64,000 bases of DNA from Pleomorphomonas sp. JP5 (GTDB taxonomy: Bacteria > Pseudomonadota > Alphaproteobacteria > Rhizobiales > Pleomorphomonadaceae). Positions 55,213-63,925 of this stretch are shown here, one piece after another. The notes under the pieces were generated by a model. It was not told the origin of the DNA, made no database searches, and worked only from the letters and a program-made list of their open reading frames with translations. How positions within the stretch are numbered: position 1 is the first letter of the stretch; every line of letters starts with the position of its first letter. Made by a program: the position numbers and the translations under genes. The stretch covers positions 124,001 to 188,000 of the forward strand of contig NZ_JAMDLI010000006.1 in assembly GCF_023721815.1 (NCBI RefSeq), given 5' to 3'.

Positions 55213-55821
55213 ATGACCATGGATAGCTCCCCCCTCGGACTGCGCGAACGGAAGAAGCGCGCCGTGCGCGCCAACCTCAGCGCCATCGCCCTTCGCCATG
55301 CGCAGGAGCGTGGCGTCTCGCAGGTGCGCATCGAAGAGATCGCGGCCGAGGCCGACGTCTCCCCGCGCACCTTCAACAACTACTTTCCGAGCAAGGAAGC
55401 GGCCATCATCGACAGCGCCACCATGCGGGCCGAACGACTGTGCGAACTCCTTGCCGCCCAACCCGCCGGGACATCGCTGCACGACGCGCTCACCGCCGCC
55501 CTGATGACGCTGTTCGAGGACGAACCCGACCGCGACTGGATCAGCCGTGCAAGGCTGATCCGCGCCGAGCCGTCACTGTTCGCCGAAGCCGCCAAGGCGG
55601 ATGTCGCCATCGAACAGGCCGTCGCCCTGGAAATCGGCCGGCGAACCGGCGTCGACGGCACGACGTGCCTTGCACCCCGCCTCGCGGCGGCAACGGTGGT
55701 CGCCGCCATCCACGCCGCCGTCGCCTTCTGGCTGGATGCCGACAACGGCACACTCAGAGAAGTGATCGGGCAGGCCATGTCGCAGGTCCGCATCGCCGAC
55801 ATCGCCCCCGACGCGGCGTGA
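55213..55821 (+). CDS. TetR-family transcriptional regulator
   Basis: A 202-residue TetR protein: RERKKRAVRANLSAIALRHAQERG leads into the HTH VSQVRIEEIAAEADVSPRTFNNYFPSKEAAIID. The C-terminal ligand domain is typical in size. It is divergent from the hydrolase at 53766 and convergent with the RND operon, which has its own TetR. The ATG at 55213 follows GAAGGTAAG; ATG 55219 and a GTG at 55177 are less likely. Confidence 0.9.
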   Translation: MTMDSSPLGLRERKKRAVRANLSAIALRHAQERGVSQVRIEEIAAEADVSPRTFNNYFPSKEAAIIDSATMRAERLCELLAAQPAGTSLHDALTAALMTLFEDEPDRDWISRARLIRAEPSLFAEAAKADVAIEQAVALEIGRRTGVDGTTCLAPRLAAATVVAAIHAAVAFWLDADNGTLREVIGQAMSQVRIADIAPDAA

Positions 55822-55849
55822 CCCCAACCCGAGCCTGACCGCCCAAACG

Positions 55850-55886
55850 AAAGCCGCGCCCCTCGCATGGCGAAGAGCGCGGCTTT
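55850..55886. terminator. Bidirectional terminator between convergent genes
   Basis: AAAGCCGCGC (55850-55859) pairs with GCGCGGCTTT (55877-55886). A short A run precedes and T residues follow, so it can serve both the tetR gene and the RND gene. Confidence 0.75.
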
Positions 55887-55904
55887 GTCATCTCTTGTCC
55901 GCCT

Positions 55905-58900
55905 TCACTCGGCGGCGAGCGGTGCGCCGTCCGGCCCCAGGAGCGTTGGCCTCGGCCCGGCCGGCGTGGTCGAGACCAGATGCGGGCGGGCCGGTACCTG
56001 TGAATGAGCCGCCGGCGGGGGGGCTCCGGTCTCGGCCTCGTTCTCCGTCTCGTCGGACTCGTTGGGATCGGCGAGCTTGCCGAACACCCAGCCGATGGCC
56101 CGGTTGAGCCGGTTGATCATCAGGTAGAACGAGGGGATGAACACCAGCGACAGCACCGTGGAGACCAGAAGGCCGCCGATCACCGCGATGGCCATCGGCG
56201 CCATGAACTCGGCGCCCTGGCCGCCGCCATGCGCCGCCGGGTACATGCCGGCCACCATGGCGATGGTCGTCATGACGATCGGGCGGGCGCGCTTGCGGCC
56301 GGCGTCGATGATCGCCTCGGCCTCGCTGAGCCCGTGCTTCTGCCGCTCCACCGCGAAGTCCACCAGCATGATGGCGTTCTTGGTGACGATGCCCATCAGC
56401 ATGAGGATGCCGATGATCACCGGCATCGACACCGCGTAGCCGGTGACGAGCAGCGCCACCACCACGCCGCCGATGGACAGCGGAATGGAGCCCAGGATGG
56501 TGATCGGCTGGAACACGCTGTTGAACAGCAGGATCAGCACGATGAACACGATGGTCAGGCCGGCGATCATCGCCACCGCGAAGGCCTCGAAGATCTCGGC
56601 CTGGATCTCGGCGTCACCGGTGTTCTGGATGGTGACGCCGGCCGGGAAGGCCTTCACCGCCGGCAGGGCGTTGATCTCGTCGAGCCCCTGGCCCGAGGTG
56701 AAGCCCGGCATCATGTCGGTCCCCACCTTGACCAGGCGCGCCCGGTCATAGCGGTCGATGGTCGACGGCCCCTGCCCGAAGCCGATGTCGGCGACGACCG
56801 ACAGCGGCACCGCCGTGCCCGAGGCGGTGGGGATCCTCAGCGCGGCGAGCGTCTCGATGTTGCCGCGGGCGGCGGTGTCGAGCTGCACGCGCACCGGGAT
56901 CTGCCGGTCGCCGTCGTTGAACTTGGCAAGGTTGGCGTCGACGTCGCCGACGGTGGCGACGCGCAGCGTCTGCGACAGCGCATCCGTCGACACGCCGAGG
57001 TCGGAGGCGATGTCGCGGCGCGGCGTCACGCGGATCTCCGGCCGGGCGAAGGACGACAGCGCCGACGGGTTGGAGAACATCGGGTTGCCGCGCATGTCCT
57101 CTTCAAGCGCCGCCGCCGCCTTGGCCACGGCCTCGCCGTCCTTGCCGAGCACGCCGACGGTCGCTTCGCGGTCGCCACGCTCGTTGACGAAGAAGAAGCG
57201 GATGTCGGGCACCGAGCGCATCACGTCCTGAACCAGATACTCCATCTGTTTTTGCGTCCGCACGCGCTCGGTGCGCGGCACCAGATTGACGATCAGGGCG
57301 GCGCGGCGCGTCTCCAGCGTGCCGGTCGGCGAGGTGCCGCCCATCACGAACACGCTCTTCACCTCCTTGTAGGCATGCAGACGGTCGGAGATGGTGTCGG
57401 TCACATCTCGCGTGTCGTCGAGCGTCGAGCCCGGCGGCAGTTCGATGGAGGTGACGATGCGCGCCTGATCGCCCGGGGCGAACAGCTCGGTCGGCAGCTT
57501 GGCGGCCTCACTCATGGCGAACAGGAAGGTGGAAAGGCAGGCGATGATGGTCACCACCGGCATCACCGGCACGCTCAGCACATGGCCGCGCACCCGAACC
57601 TTCGGCGACCACAGCGTCACCTTCAGGAAGGCGGCGTAGGCGCGCACGAAGGGCCCGCCCTCGTGCTCTTCGGGGTGCGGCCGGGTGAGCCAGGCCGTGA
57701 ACAGCGCAAGGAACACCACGCCCACCGCCATCCACAGCGCCGTCATCTCGCCGCCGGAGCGGGTGAGGAAGTTCACCGCGACATCGACGCCATCGAAGAT
57801 GCCGGACCTGTCGCCCAGCGGCCCGACGTCCTTCAGCCAGTTGACGCCGAAGTAGGCCAGCACGCCCAGCGGAACGAACCAGACGATGCGGCGCAGCGCC
57901 GTGCGCACGAAGCCGCGATAGATGGGCCGGCCGTCCTCGCCGTCGCCGGTGTACGGCGTCTTCATGAAATAGGCGGCCAGCATCGGCGTGATCAGGCGGG
58001 CGGTGAGCAGCGAGAAGAACACCGCGAGAGCCACCGTCAGGCCGAACTGCCGGAAATACTGGCCGGAAATGCCGCTCATGAAGCTGACCGGCGAGAAGAT
58101 GGCGATGATGGTCGTCGAGATGGCGATCACCGCGAGGCCGATCTCGTCGGCCGCCTCCACCGCCGCGCGATAGGGTTTCTTGCCGGTGCGGATGTGGCGG
58201 ACGATGTTCTCGATCTCGACGATGGCGTCGTCGACCAGGATGCCGGTGACCAGCGTGATGCCCAGGAGGCTGACCATGTTGAGCGAGAAGCCCAGCATGT
58301 CCAACGCGAAGAAGGTGGGAATGGCCGACAGCGGCAGCGCGATGGCCGAGATGATCGTCGCCCGGAAGTCGCGCAGGAACAGGAGGACGACGACGACGGC
58401 GAGCAGCGCGCCCTCGATCAGCGTCTTCATCGAGTTTTCGAAGCTGTTGTAGGTCTGCACCGTGGAATCGTCGATGCGCTTCATCGACACGCCCGGATAT
58501 TCCTTGGCGAGGCGATCCACCACCTTGCCGACGCCCTCCGACACCGAGGCGTCGCTGGCGCCCTTGGCGCGATAGATGGCGAAGGCCACGGCCGGGCGGC
58601 CATCGAGCCGGGCGAAGGACTTCGGTTCGGCCCAGTGGTCCACCACCTTGCCGACGTCCGACAGGCGGATGTTGCGACCGTCGCCGAGCGGCAACCGCGT
58701 CGCCGCGAGATCTTCGATGGAGTGGGCGCTGGCCAGCGTGCGCACGGCCTGCGTCTGGCCGCCCACCTCGCCCTTGCCGCCCGAAAGGTCGGCGTTGACC
58801 GACCGCAGGGCCGCGTTGACCTGGGCGGCGGTGATGCCGAGCGCCATCAGGCGGTCGGGGTCGATCTGCACCTGGATCTCGCGCTTGACGCCGCCCATGC

Positions 58901-59432
58901 GCTCAACGCGGCCGACGCCGCTCACCGTCTGCAGGTCGCGGATCACCTTGTCGTCGACGAACCAGCTGAGCTCTTCCGGCGTCATGGCCGGCGAGGCCGC
59001 CGCGTAGGTGATGATCGCCTGCCCCTCGATATCGATACGCCGGGCCACCGGCTCGTCGATGGTGCCGGGCAGGTCGCCACGGATCTCGGCCACGGCGTCC
59101 TTGACGTCGTTGAGCGCCCGGTCGGTGGCGACGTCGAGGTTGAACTCGACCACGGTGGAGGACACGCCGTCGGTCACCGTCGAATAGATGTGGCGCACGC
59201 CGGAAATGCCGGCCACCGCATCCTCGACCGGCTTGGTCACCTGCGTTTCCAGCTCCGAGGGCGCCGAGCCGCCATCGGTGATGGTCACCGAGATCAGCGG
59301 CAGGTCGATGTTCGGCATCATGGTGATCGGCAGCCGGGAGAACGAGTAGAGCCCCAGCGCGATCAGGCAGACGAACAGCAGGATGGGGGGAACCGGATTG
59401 CGGATCGCCCAGGCTGAGAAGTTCCAGTTCAT
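55905..59432 (-). CDS. RND multidrug efflux transporter (HAE1 family) with an enlarged TM6-TM7 region
   Basis: The inner-membrane pump of an RND tripartite system, 1175 residues; usual members have 1030-1050. Visible marks: first helix IRNPVPPILLFVCLIALGLYS, the conserved GILVDDAIVEIENIV in TM4 with the proton-relay Asp pair, and the ITLVTG and MIAGLTIVFIVLILLF repeats. Between TM6 and TM7 (about residues 490-640) there is extra sequence with two added hydrophobic segments, VWFVPLGVLAYFGVNWL and TALWMAVGVVFLALFTAWL. It is longer than in AcrB. The start at 59432 overlaps the MFP stop (ATGA). Substrates are unknown. Confidence 0.92.
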   Translation of the reverse strand: MNWNFSAWAIRNPVPPILLFVCLIALGLYSFSRLPITMMPNIDLPLISVTITDGGSAPSELETQVTKPVEDAVAGISGVRHIYSTVTDGVSSTVVEFNLDVATDRALNDVKDAVAEIRGDLPGTIDEPVARRIDIEGQAIITYAAASPAMTPEELSWFVDDKVIRDLQTVSGVGRVERMGGVKREIQVQIDPDRLMALGITAAQVNAALRSVNADLSGGKGEVGGQTQAVRTLASAHSIEDLAATRLPLGDGRNIRLSDVGKVVDHWAEPKSFARLDGRPAVAFAIYRAKGASDASVSEGVGKVVDRLAKEYPGVSMKRIDDSTVQTYNSFENSMKTLIEGALLAVVVVLLFLRDFRATIISAIALPLSAIPTFFALDMLGFSLNMVSLLGITLVTGILVDDAIVEIENIVRHIRTGKKPYRAAVEAADEIGLAVIAISTTIIAIFSPVSFMSGISGQYFRQFGLTVALAVFFSLLTARLITPMLAAYFMKTPYTGDGEDGRPIYRGFVRTALRRIVWFVPLGVLAYFGVNWLKDVGPLGDRSGIFDGVDVAVNFLTRSGGEMTALWMAVGVVFLALFTAWLTRPHPEEHEGGPFVRAYAAFLKVTLWSPKVRVRGHVLSVPVMPVVTIIACLSTFLFAMSEAAKLPTELFAPGDQARIVTSIELPPGSTLDDTRDVTDTISDRLHAYKEVKSVFVMGGTSPTGTLETRRAALIVNLVPRTERVRTQKQMEYLVQDVMRSVPDIRFFFVNERGDREATVGVLGKDGEAVAKAAAALEEDMRGNPMFSNPSALSSFARPEIRVTPRRDIASDLGVSTDALSQTLRVATVGDVDANLAKFNDGDRQIPVRVQLDTAARGNIETLAALRIPTASGTAVPLSVVADIGFGQGPSTIDRYDRARLVKVGTDMMPGFTSGQGLDEINALPAVKAFPAGVTIQNTGDAEIQAEIFEAFAVAMIAGLTIVFIVLILLFNSVFQPITILGSIPLSIGGVVVALLVTGYAVSMPVIIGILMLMGIVTKNAIMLVDFAVERQKHGLSEAEAIIDAGRKRARPIVMTTIAMVAGMYPAAHGGGQGAEFMAPMAIAVIGGLLVSTVLSLVFIPSFYLMINRLNRAIGWVFGKLADPNESDETENEAETGAPPPAAHSQVPARPHLVSTTPAGPRPTLLGPDGAPLAAE

Positions 59433-60625
59433 CCCTTGACCCCCGCGCTTTCCGCCACTTGCGGCTTGACCTTGTCGCCATCCCTCAGAAACGTCCCGGC
59501 CTTCGAGACCACGAGTTCGCCGCCCGCAAGGCCCTCCGTCACTTCGACGAAGCCGGCATCGGTGAGGCCGGTCTTGACCGTGCGCGTGTCGACCACGCCA
59601 TCCTTCACCACCTGCACGATGGAGCCGTCGCTGCCGTCGGCGATCGCCGTCACCGGCAGCACCAGCCCCTCGCTGCGGGCCACCTCGACGGTGCCGCGCG
59701 CAAAGGCGCCGACGCGCAGATCCTTTCCGTCCGGCAGGGCGATGCGCGCCTTGCCGAGCCGGGTGGTGGCGTTGATCTCCGGCAGCACCAGGCGCACCAC
59801 GCCGGCCACCGCCTCGCCGACGCCGGACGGCCGAACGGCCACCTTCTGGCCGACCTTCAGCTCCGGCAGCAGCGTCTCGGTCACGTCGGCATCGAGCTCG
59901 ATGTCGCCGTCCTCGGCAATGACGAACAGCGGATTGCCGCTGGCCGAGGCCACCTGCCCCACCACCGCGTTGCGGCTGAGGATGAGGCCGGCGCGCGGCG
60001 CGCGGATCTCGGTCTTGGAGCGGCGCAGTTCGGTTTCCGCCCGTTGCGCCTCGACCAGCTTGCGTTGCGCCTCGGCGGCGCTGAGCGCTTCCTTGGCAAC
60101 CTGAAGCTGGGCCTTGGCCTGATCGGCGGCCAGCTGCCGCTGGTCGAAAGCGTCTTTCGACATCGAACTGTTGCCCACCAGCGCCCGCCCGCGTTCCAGC
60201 GCCTGGGCCGTCTGGGTCGCCAGCGCCTCGGCCGAGGAGACCTGGGCCCGAGCCTGGGCGATCTGCGCGTCGGTGGAGGCGAGCTGCGAGGTGTTCTGGG
60301 CGAGCAGAACGTCGATGGTGTCGACGGCGAGACGGGCCAGCACGGCGCCTTCCTCGACCCGGTCGCCGGCGTCGTAGGAAATGCTCTCGATCTTCAGGCC
60401 TTCGACGCCCGGCGTCACCAGCACCTGTTCGCGCGCCACCAGCGTGCCGGTCACGATCACCTTCTGGCTGAGCGTTTGCCGCCCGACCTTGACGACGCTG
60501 ACCGTCGGCACGACGTCCTGCGTCGCGGCGGCGGGCGCCGCCGCATTGTCCTGCGCCAGCGCCGGCAACGTTACGACTGTGTTGGCCAGCAGCGCGCCCA
60601 CCAGTGGCATGACCCAGAACTTCAT
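59429..60625 (-). CDS. RND efflux periplasmic adaptor (membrane fusion protein)
   Basis: A 398-residue MFP with a signal peptide (FWVMPLVGALLANTVVTLPALA), an alpha-helical hairpin rich in Ala/Gln (SQLASTDAQIAQARAQVSSAEALATQTAQ), the lipoyl half GLILSRNAVVGQVA and a beta-barrel domain. It joins the RND pump to an outer-membrane channel, whose gene is not in the window. ATG at 60625. The stop overlaps the pump start. The tetR gene lies 75 bases upstream on the same strand, so the three genes form one operon. Confidence 0.93.
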   Translation of the reverse strand: MKFWVMPLVGALLANTVVTLPALAQDNAAAPAAATQDVVPTVSVVKVGRQTLSQKVIVTGTLVAREQVLVTPGVEGLKIESISYDAGDRVEEGAVLARLAVDTIDVLLAQNTSQLASTDAQIAQARAQVSSAEALATQTAQALERGRALVGNSSMSKDAFDQRQLAADQAKAQLQVAKEALSAAEAQRKLVEAQRAETELRRSKTEIRAPRAGLILSRNAVVGQVASASGNPLFVIAEDGDIELDADVTETLLPELKVGQKVAVRPSGVGEAVAGVVRLVLPEINATTRLGKARIALPDGKDLRVGAFARGTVEVARSEGLVLPVTAIADGSDGSIVQVVKDGVVDTRTVKTGLTDAGFVEVTEGLAGGELVVSKAGTFLRDGDKVKPQVAESAGVKG

Positions 60626-60700
60626 TGCGAAATTTCCCCACCGCCGGTTCTTGCCGGCCTTGAAACATGAACAAAAGTTAATCTGCGAACACATGGAGCC

Positions 60701-61345
60701 TCACCCCGCGCTTTCCAAGGGGGGAGCCGCCTTGGGCGCCTCACTTTCCAGGACGGCCGTGACAACCCGCGACAGGATCTCTTCGGCCCGTTCGACGTCG
60801 TAGTCGGGGTTGAGCCCCATGCGCAGGATCACGCCGTCGGCGAAGGCGACCAGCGTCATCATGATCGTCTCGACGTCGGCGTCGGCGGCGATCTCGCCGG
60901 CCGCCTTGGCGCTGTCGAATACCTCGAACATCAGCGCACGGTTCGCCGCCTCGCACTTGGCGAAGAACTCGGCCACCGCCGAGTTGCGCATGCTCTCGAC
61001 ATAGACCTCCAGCATCATCTGCACCGAGCGCCGGTCGCGCATGGTGTCGATGTAGGCGAGGCCGCAGCGCAGCAACCGGTCGTGCAGCGAGCCCGGCTGA
61101 AGCATCAGCTCCAGAATGCGCCGGCCGGCGCACTGCTCCTCCTGGGCGATCGCCTCGATGATGGCGTCCTTGGAGGCAAAATAGCGGTAGAGCCCGCCGG
61201 GGCTCATCTTCGCCTCGGCGCAGATCTCCTGCATCGAGGTGCGATGGAAGCCGGCGCGCGAGAAGCAGGTGCGCGCCGCATCGAGAATGTGCGACCGCCG
61301 CTCGTCCTGCTGCGCGGATAGGGTCTGCGGCGCGTTGAAGTTCAT
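60701..61345 (-). CDS. TetR-family regulator of the RND efflux operon
   Basis: A 214-residue TetR regulator: RRSHILDAARTCFSRAGFHRTSMQEICAEAKMSPGGLYRYFASKDAIIEAIA is the HTH. The ligand domain is typical of drug-efflux repressors. ATG at 61345 behind AGGGGAG. It is first in the operon with the MFP and pump. The palindrome CGAACGTTCG lies 80 bases upstream and is a likely autoregulatory site. Confidence 0.92.
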   Translation of the reverse strand: MNFNAPQTLSAQQDERRSHILDAARTCFSRAGFHRTSMQEICAEAKMSPGGLYRYFASKDAIIEAIAQEEQCAGRRILELMLQPGSLHDRLLRCGLAYIDTMRDRRSVQMMLEVYVESMRNSAVAEFFAKCEAANRALMFEVFDSAKAAGEIAADADVETIMMTLVAFADGVILRMGLNPDYDVERAEEILSRVVTAVLESEAPKAAPPLESAG

Positions 61346-61424
61346 GAAGGCTCCCCTGCCCCTGCGCGACACCCGCCGCGCCTTCATCCAAAAGTCGCCC
61401 CTCTTGATCGCAAAAGGGTGCGAA

Positions 61425-61434
61425 CGAACGTTCG
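61425..61434. promoter_or_regulatory. Candidate TetR operator of the RND operon
   Basis: CGAACGTTCG is a perfect 10-base palindrome within GCGAACGAACGTTCGC, 80 bases before the tetR start. The palindrome and a nearby A+T-rich stretch fit a repressor-promoter region. Confidence 0.5.
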
Positions 61435-61756
61435 CTCCCATAGAATTGTGTCCGATCCGCGTCAATGCAAGCCGGTCCGTATCGTTCACCAGTCGTTACC
61501 GGCGGCATGTCTCGCCACCTGATTGGTATGACTTTTTGGCTAAAACCTTGCGAAACCGTCAGTTTATCCGCCGTTCGCCGCCGCCGGCCTGCAAAGCGAA
61601 ACTGACCGGTCGGTTCTCCGGCGTGATCTGCCAACAACGACCAACTACCTCTGATCAAATACGGATATCGGTAGTCAGCTTTGTTTTTTGACTTGCGGCC
61701 TTAGGAAATCGGGTTCATGCTCCACCTTGTCCGCAACAAACGAAAGGAGGTGACCG
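61435..61756. other. Intergenic stretch upstream of the RND operon
   Basis: About 320 bases with lower G+C than the rest. No credible long gene; the end has a strong ribosome site for the short frame at 61757. Confidence 0.35.
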
Positions 61757-61834
61757 GTGAACTTAAGCAATCGATCCTCGATCGAGGCAAGACTTCGCTG
61801 GACAATAGCTTCCTTGAGCGACCTCCAGTTCTGA
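61757..61834 (+). CDS. Possible 25-residue small ORF
   Basis: A GTG codon stands a few bases after AAAGGAGGTGACC, a near-perfect ribosome site. It opens a 25-codon frame (VNLSNRSSIEARLRW then TIASLSDLQF) to TGA at 61832. Codon choice (TTA, ATA) is unlike the neighbours, suggesting foreign or non-coding origin. The palindrome CCTCGATCGAGG (61776-61787) lies inside it. Translation is not proven. Confidence 0.3.
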   Translation: MNLSNRSSIEARLRWTIASLSDLQF

Positions 61835-61945
61835 ACAATTGCCTAACAGTTCGTTGCGACGGCACCTTGTTTGTCGCACGAAAACTGGCAATCTCACCCA
61901 CTTGCTAAGAAGTGGGGCGCGATTGTCGGATCGAGGAAATACGCG

Positions 61946-61980
61946 TGCCCCGTTTCATCCCAGCCGGATGGAGCGGGGCA
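61946..61980. terminator. Long hairpin between the small ORF and hipB
   Basis: TGCCCCGTTTCATCC pairs with GGATGGAGCGGGGCA across loop CAGCC, a 15-base stem with two G-T pairs. No T run follows directly (TGTCGTTTTCC after it). It may end a transcript crossing from 61757. Confidence 0.45.
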
Positions 61981-62128
61981 TGTCGTTTTCCAAGGCTACT
62001 CTCAAACATTTCTCACGCGTCATTCACATCGGCGTGATTGACGGGCTTTGGCCCGAGTGAGACCTGCCGCCGTCGCTTCAGAGCTCTGCTCCGCCGGCAA
62101 CCTGCCCCGAAAAGAAGTCGCTCAGCCC

Positions 62129-62246
62129 GCTCCCGTTCGGGAACAGGTGCCAGCCGCCAAGGCAGATGGACGAAGAATGCTCCCGTACGGGAACAGGTGT
62201 CGTTGAACCATCCCGAGGAACGGCGTATGCTCCCGTACGGGAACAG
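62129..62246 (+). promoter_or_regulatory. Three HipB-type operators upstream of hipBA
   Basis: The sequence GCTCCCGTWCGGGAACAG occurs at 62129-62146, 62180-62197 and 62229-62246, with a first-to-second spacing of 51 and second-to-third of 49 bases. The core CTCCCGTACGGGA is a 10+ base palindrome (the first copy has T for A). Spacing of about five helical turns puts all three sites on one face of DNA, for cooperative HipB or HipBA binding and autoregulation. Confidence 0.85.
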
Positions 62247-62259
62247 CATCGAGGCAGAG

Positions 62260-62571
62260 ATGGCAAAGCTGGCGACGAACGGCCCCCAGACCAATGATGG
62301 AGAGAGAACGCTTCCGTCCTCCCCCCAGGCCAACACGCCGCATTCACCTTCCAGAGAAAGCACGGTGATCGGACGGGCCGCGGAACTCGGCGCGCTGGTC
62401 CGCGAGGCCCGAAAATCCAAAGGGCTGTCCCAACAGGAGTTTGCCGACCTCGCAGGTGTTGGCCGCCGTTTCGTCTCCAACCTCGAAACCGGCAAAGCAA
62501 CCATAGAGATGGACAAGGCCCTGGAGGTCGCCCGGTCCATCGGTCTGATCCTCACGGCAAGGAAGGCCTGA
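62260..62571 (+). CDS. hipB: HipB-type antitoxin (XRE family)
   Basis: A 103-residue antitoxin. After a Pro/Ser-rich N-terminal stretch of about 35 residues comes an XRE HTH: ELGALVREARKSKGLSQQEFADLAGVGRRFVSNLETGKATIEMDKALEVARSIG, closing with LILTARKA. It binds HipA and represses the operon. ATG at 62260 has GAGGCAGAG upstream and lies beyond the third operator; the longer frame from 62038 would cover the operators and is rejected. The hipA start lies 4 bases after its stop. Confidence 0.92.
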   Translation: MAKLATNGPQTNDGERTLPSSPQANTPHSPSRESTVIGRAAELGALVREARKSKGLSQQEFADLAGVGRRFVSNLETGKATIEMDKALEVARSIGLILTARKA

Positions 62572-62575
62572 GATC

Positions 62576-63925
62576 ATGACTATCCTTGACGTACGGCTCG
62601 ATGGTTTCACTGACCCCATCGGCAAGCTCTCACGCCGGTCATCCGGCGCCATCAACTTCGCCTACGCGCCCGACTATCTGCGCAATCCCGACGCCATCCC
62701 CCTGTCTCTCGCCTTGCCTTTGACGGATGAGCCTTACGGGGACGTTCAGGCGAGGGCGTTTTTCGACAACCTGCTTCAGGAAAGAGACCAGGCGCTCACC
62801 TCGATCATGGGGCGCTACGAGATCTCCCGCGACGACATCGTCGGGCTCCTCTTCCACATGGGCAAGGATTGCGCCGGCGCACTCTCGGTGCTGCCCGAGG
62901 GCGCGCCTCCCGTGAAGGTGCCGGGCAACTACGACACCGACTACACGCCCCTCTCCGAGGCCCGCATGGAGGAAATCGTCGAGTCCCTGCATCGCCGTCG
63001 GACGCTGCCCAGCGACATGGAGGACCCTTCCCCACTGGCCGGAATGCAGTCGAAGATCGCCCTGACCATGCTCCCCGATGGGCGCTTTGCCGAACCCATG
63101 CAAGGCTCAGGCGCCCCGACGACGCACATCCTCAAGGTGCCCGACCCGGACCACCCCAACGACGCCCTCCACGAAGCCACGACCATGCGCCTGTCGCGGG
63201 CGATGAGGTTTCCAACAGCCGATATCGAGGTCGTCCCCTTCTCCAGCATCGAGGCCTTGCTGGTGACGCGTTACGACCGCTCCCTGGACGAAGACGGCCG
63301 TGTCCTTCGCGTCCATCAGGAAGACTTCGCCCAGGCGCTCGGGCTGCCCTCCTCGCTGAAATACGAACGCCGAGGAGCACCGGAGCGCCGCTTCGATGTC
63401 GAGGGCATCGCGCGCGTTCTGAACTCGACGTCCAGCCCGGCCGAGGAGCGGCTGTTCTTCATCAGGGCCACCATCTTCGACCTTCTGGTCGGCAACGTGG
63501 ACGGCCACGCCAAGAACTTCGCCATCCTTTACGGGCAGAGAGGCGCGAGCCGCCTGTCCCCACGCTACGATGTCATGCCGACCCGCCTCGACGCCAACCT
63601 GACCGACGAACTGGCCTACAGGATCGGGAACGCGAGCAGGATCGGGGACATCGGCCCCGGTGAGTTCGACGACTTCCTGAAACAACTCGGCATCGCAACG
63701 GGAGCCGCCCGTAGGCGACTGCGCGACACGCATGTCCCGGACATCGCAAGGCAACTCGCCAGCCACCTCGGGGCGCTCGACAAGGCAAACCTGAAGAAAC
63801 TGGCCGACCTCATCGCCGCCAACACGAAAACCCTGCTGGGAGCCCTGAGCCTCGAAGTCCCTCCCGAGGCGGCCAATCGCGACGCCTATGTCGTCAAGGG
63901 TGGCGGCTGGGGCCTGGGCTCGTAG
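62576..63925 (+). CDS. hipA: HipA-family serine/threonine kinase toxin
   Basis: A 449-residue HipA-type kinase. The catalytic Asp D309 lies in NVDGHAKN, and the metal-binding Asp D332 in RYDVMPTR, both numbered as in E. coli HipA. The activation-loop region reads DPSPLAGMQSK, where P153-L-A-G aligns with the S150-V-A-G of E. coli HipA and a serine stands just before (S152). In E. coli, HipA phosphorylates glutamyl-tRNA synthetase and stops growth; the substrate here is inferred only. It follows hipB after 4 bases and has 75 bases to the window edge. Confidence 0.93.
   Translation: MTILDVRLDGFTDPIGKLSRRSSGAINFAYAPDYLRNPDAIPLSLALPLTDEPYGDVQARAFFDNLLQERDQALTSIMGRYEISRDDIVGLLFHMGKDCAGALSVLPEGAPPVKVPGNYDTDYTPLSEARMEEIVESLHRRRTLPSDMEDPSPLAGMQSKIALTMLPDGRFAEPMQGSGAPTTHILKVPDPDHPNDALHEATTMRLSRAMRFPTADIEVVPFSSIEALLVTRYDRSLDEDGRVLRVHQEDFAQALGLPSSLKYERRGAPERRFDVEGIARVLNSTSSPAEERLFFIRATIFDLLVGNVDGHAKNFAILYGQRGASRLSPRYDVMPTRLDANLTDELAYRIGNASRIGDIGPGEFDDFLKQLGIATGAARRRLRDTHVPDIARQLASHLGALDKANLKKLADLIAANTKTLLGALSLEVPPEAANRDAYVVKGGGWGLGS

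Noticed and set aside
56004-59417. Long plus-strand open frame (1137 codons) across the RND gene
   Set aside because: It is the antisense shadow of a high-G+C gene; its His/Asp/Gly/Arg-rich product has no domain, and the minus-strand RND protein is unmistakable.
59433-60674. N-terminal extension of the RND frame over the MFP gene
   Set aside because: Same strand, other frame than the MFP; the real start is the ATG at 59432, which overlaps the MFP stop.
62038-62259. Longer HipB start
   Set aside because: It would put the three operators inside the coding region, and the extra residues are Arg-rich and unlike HipB.
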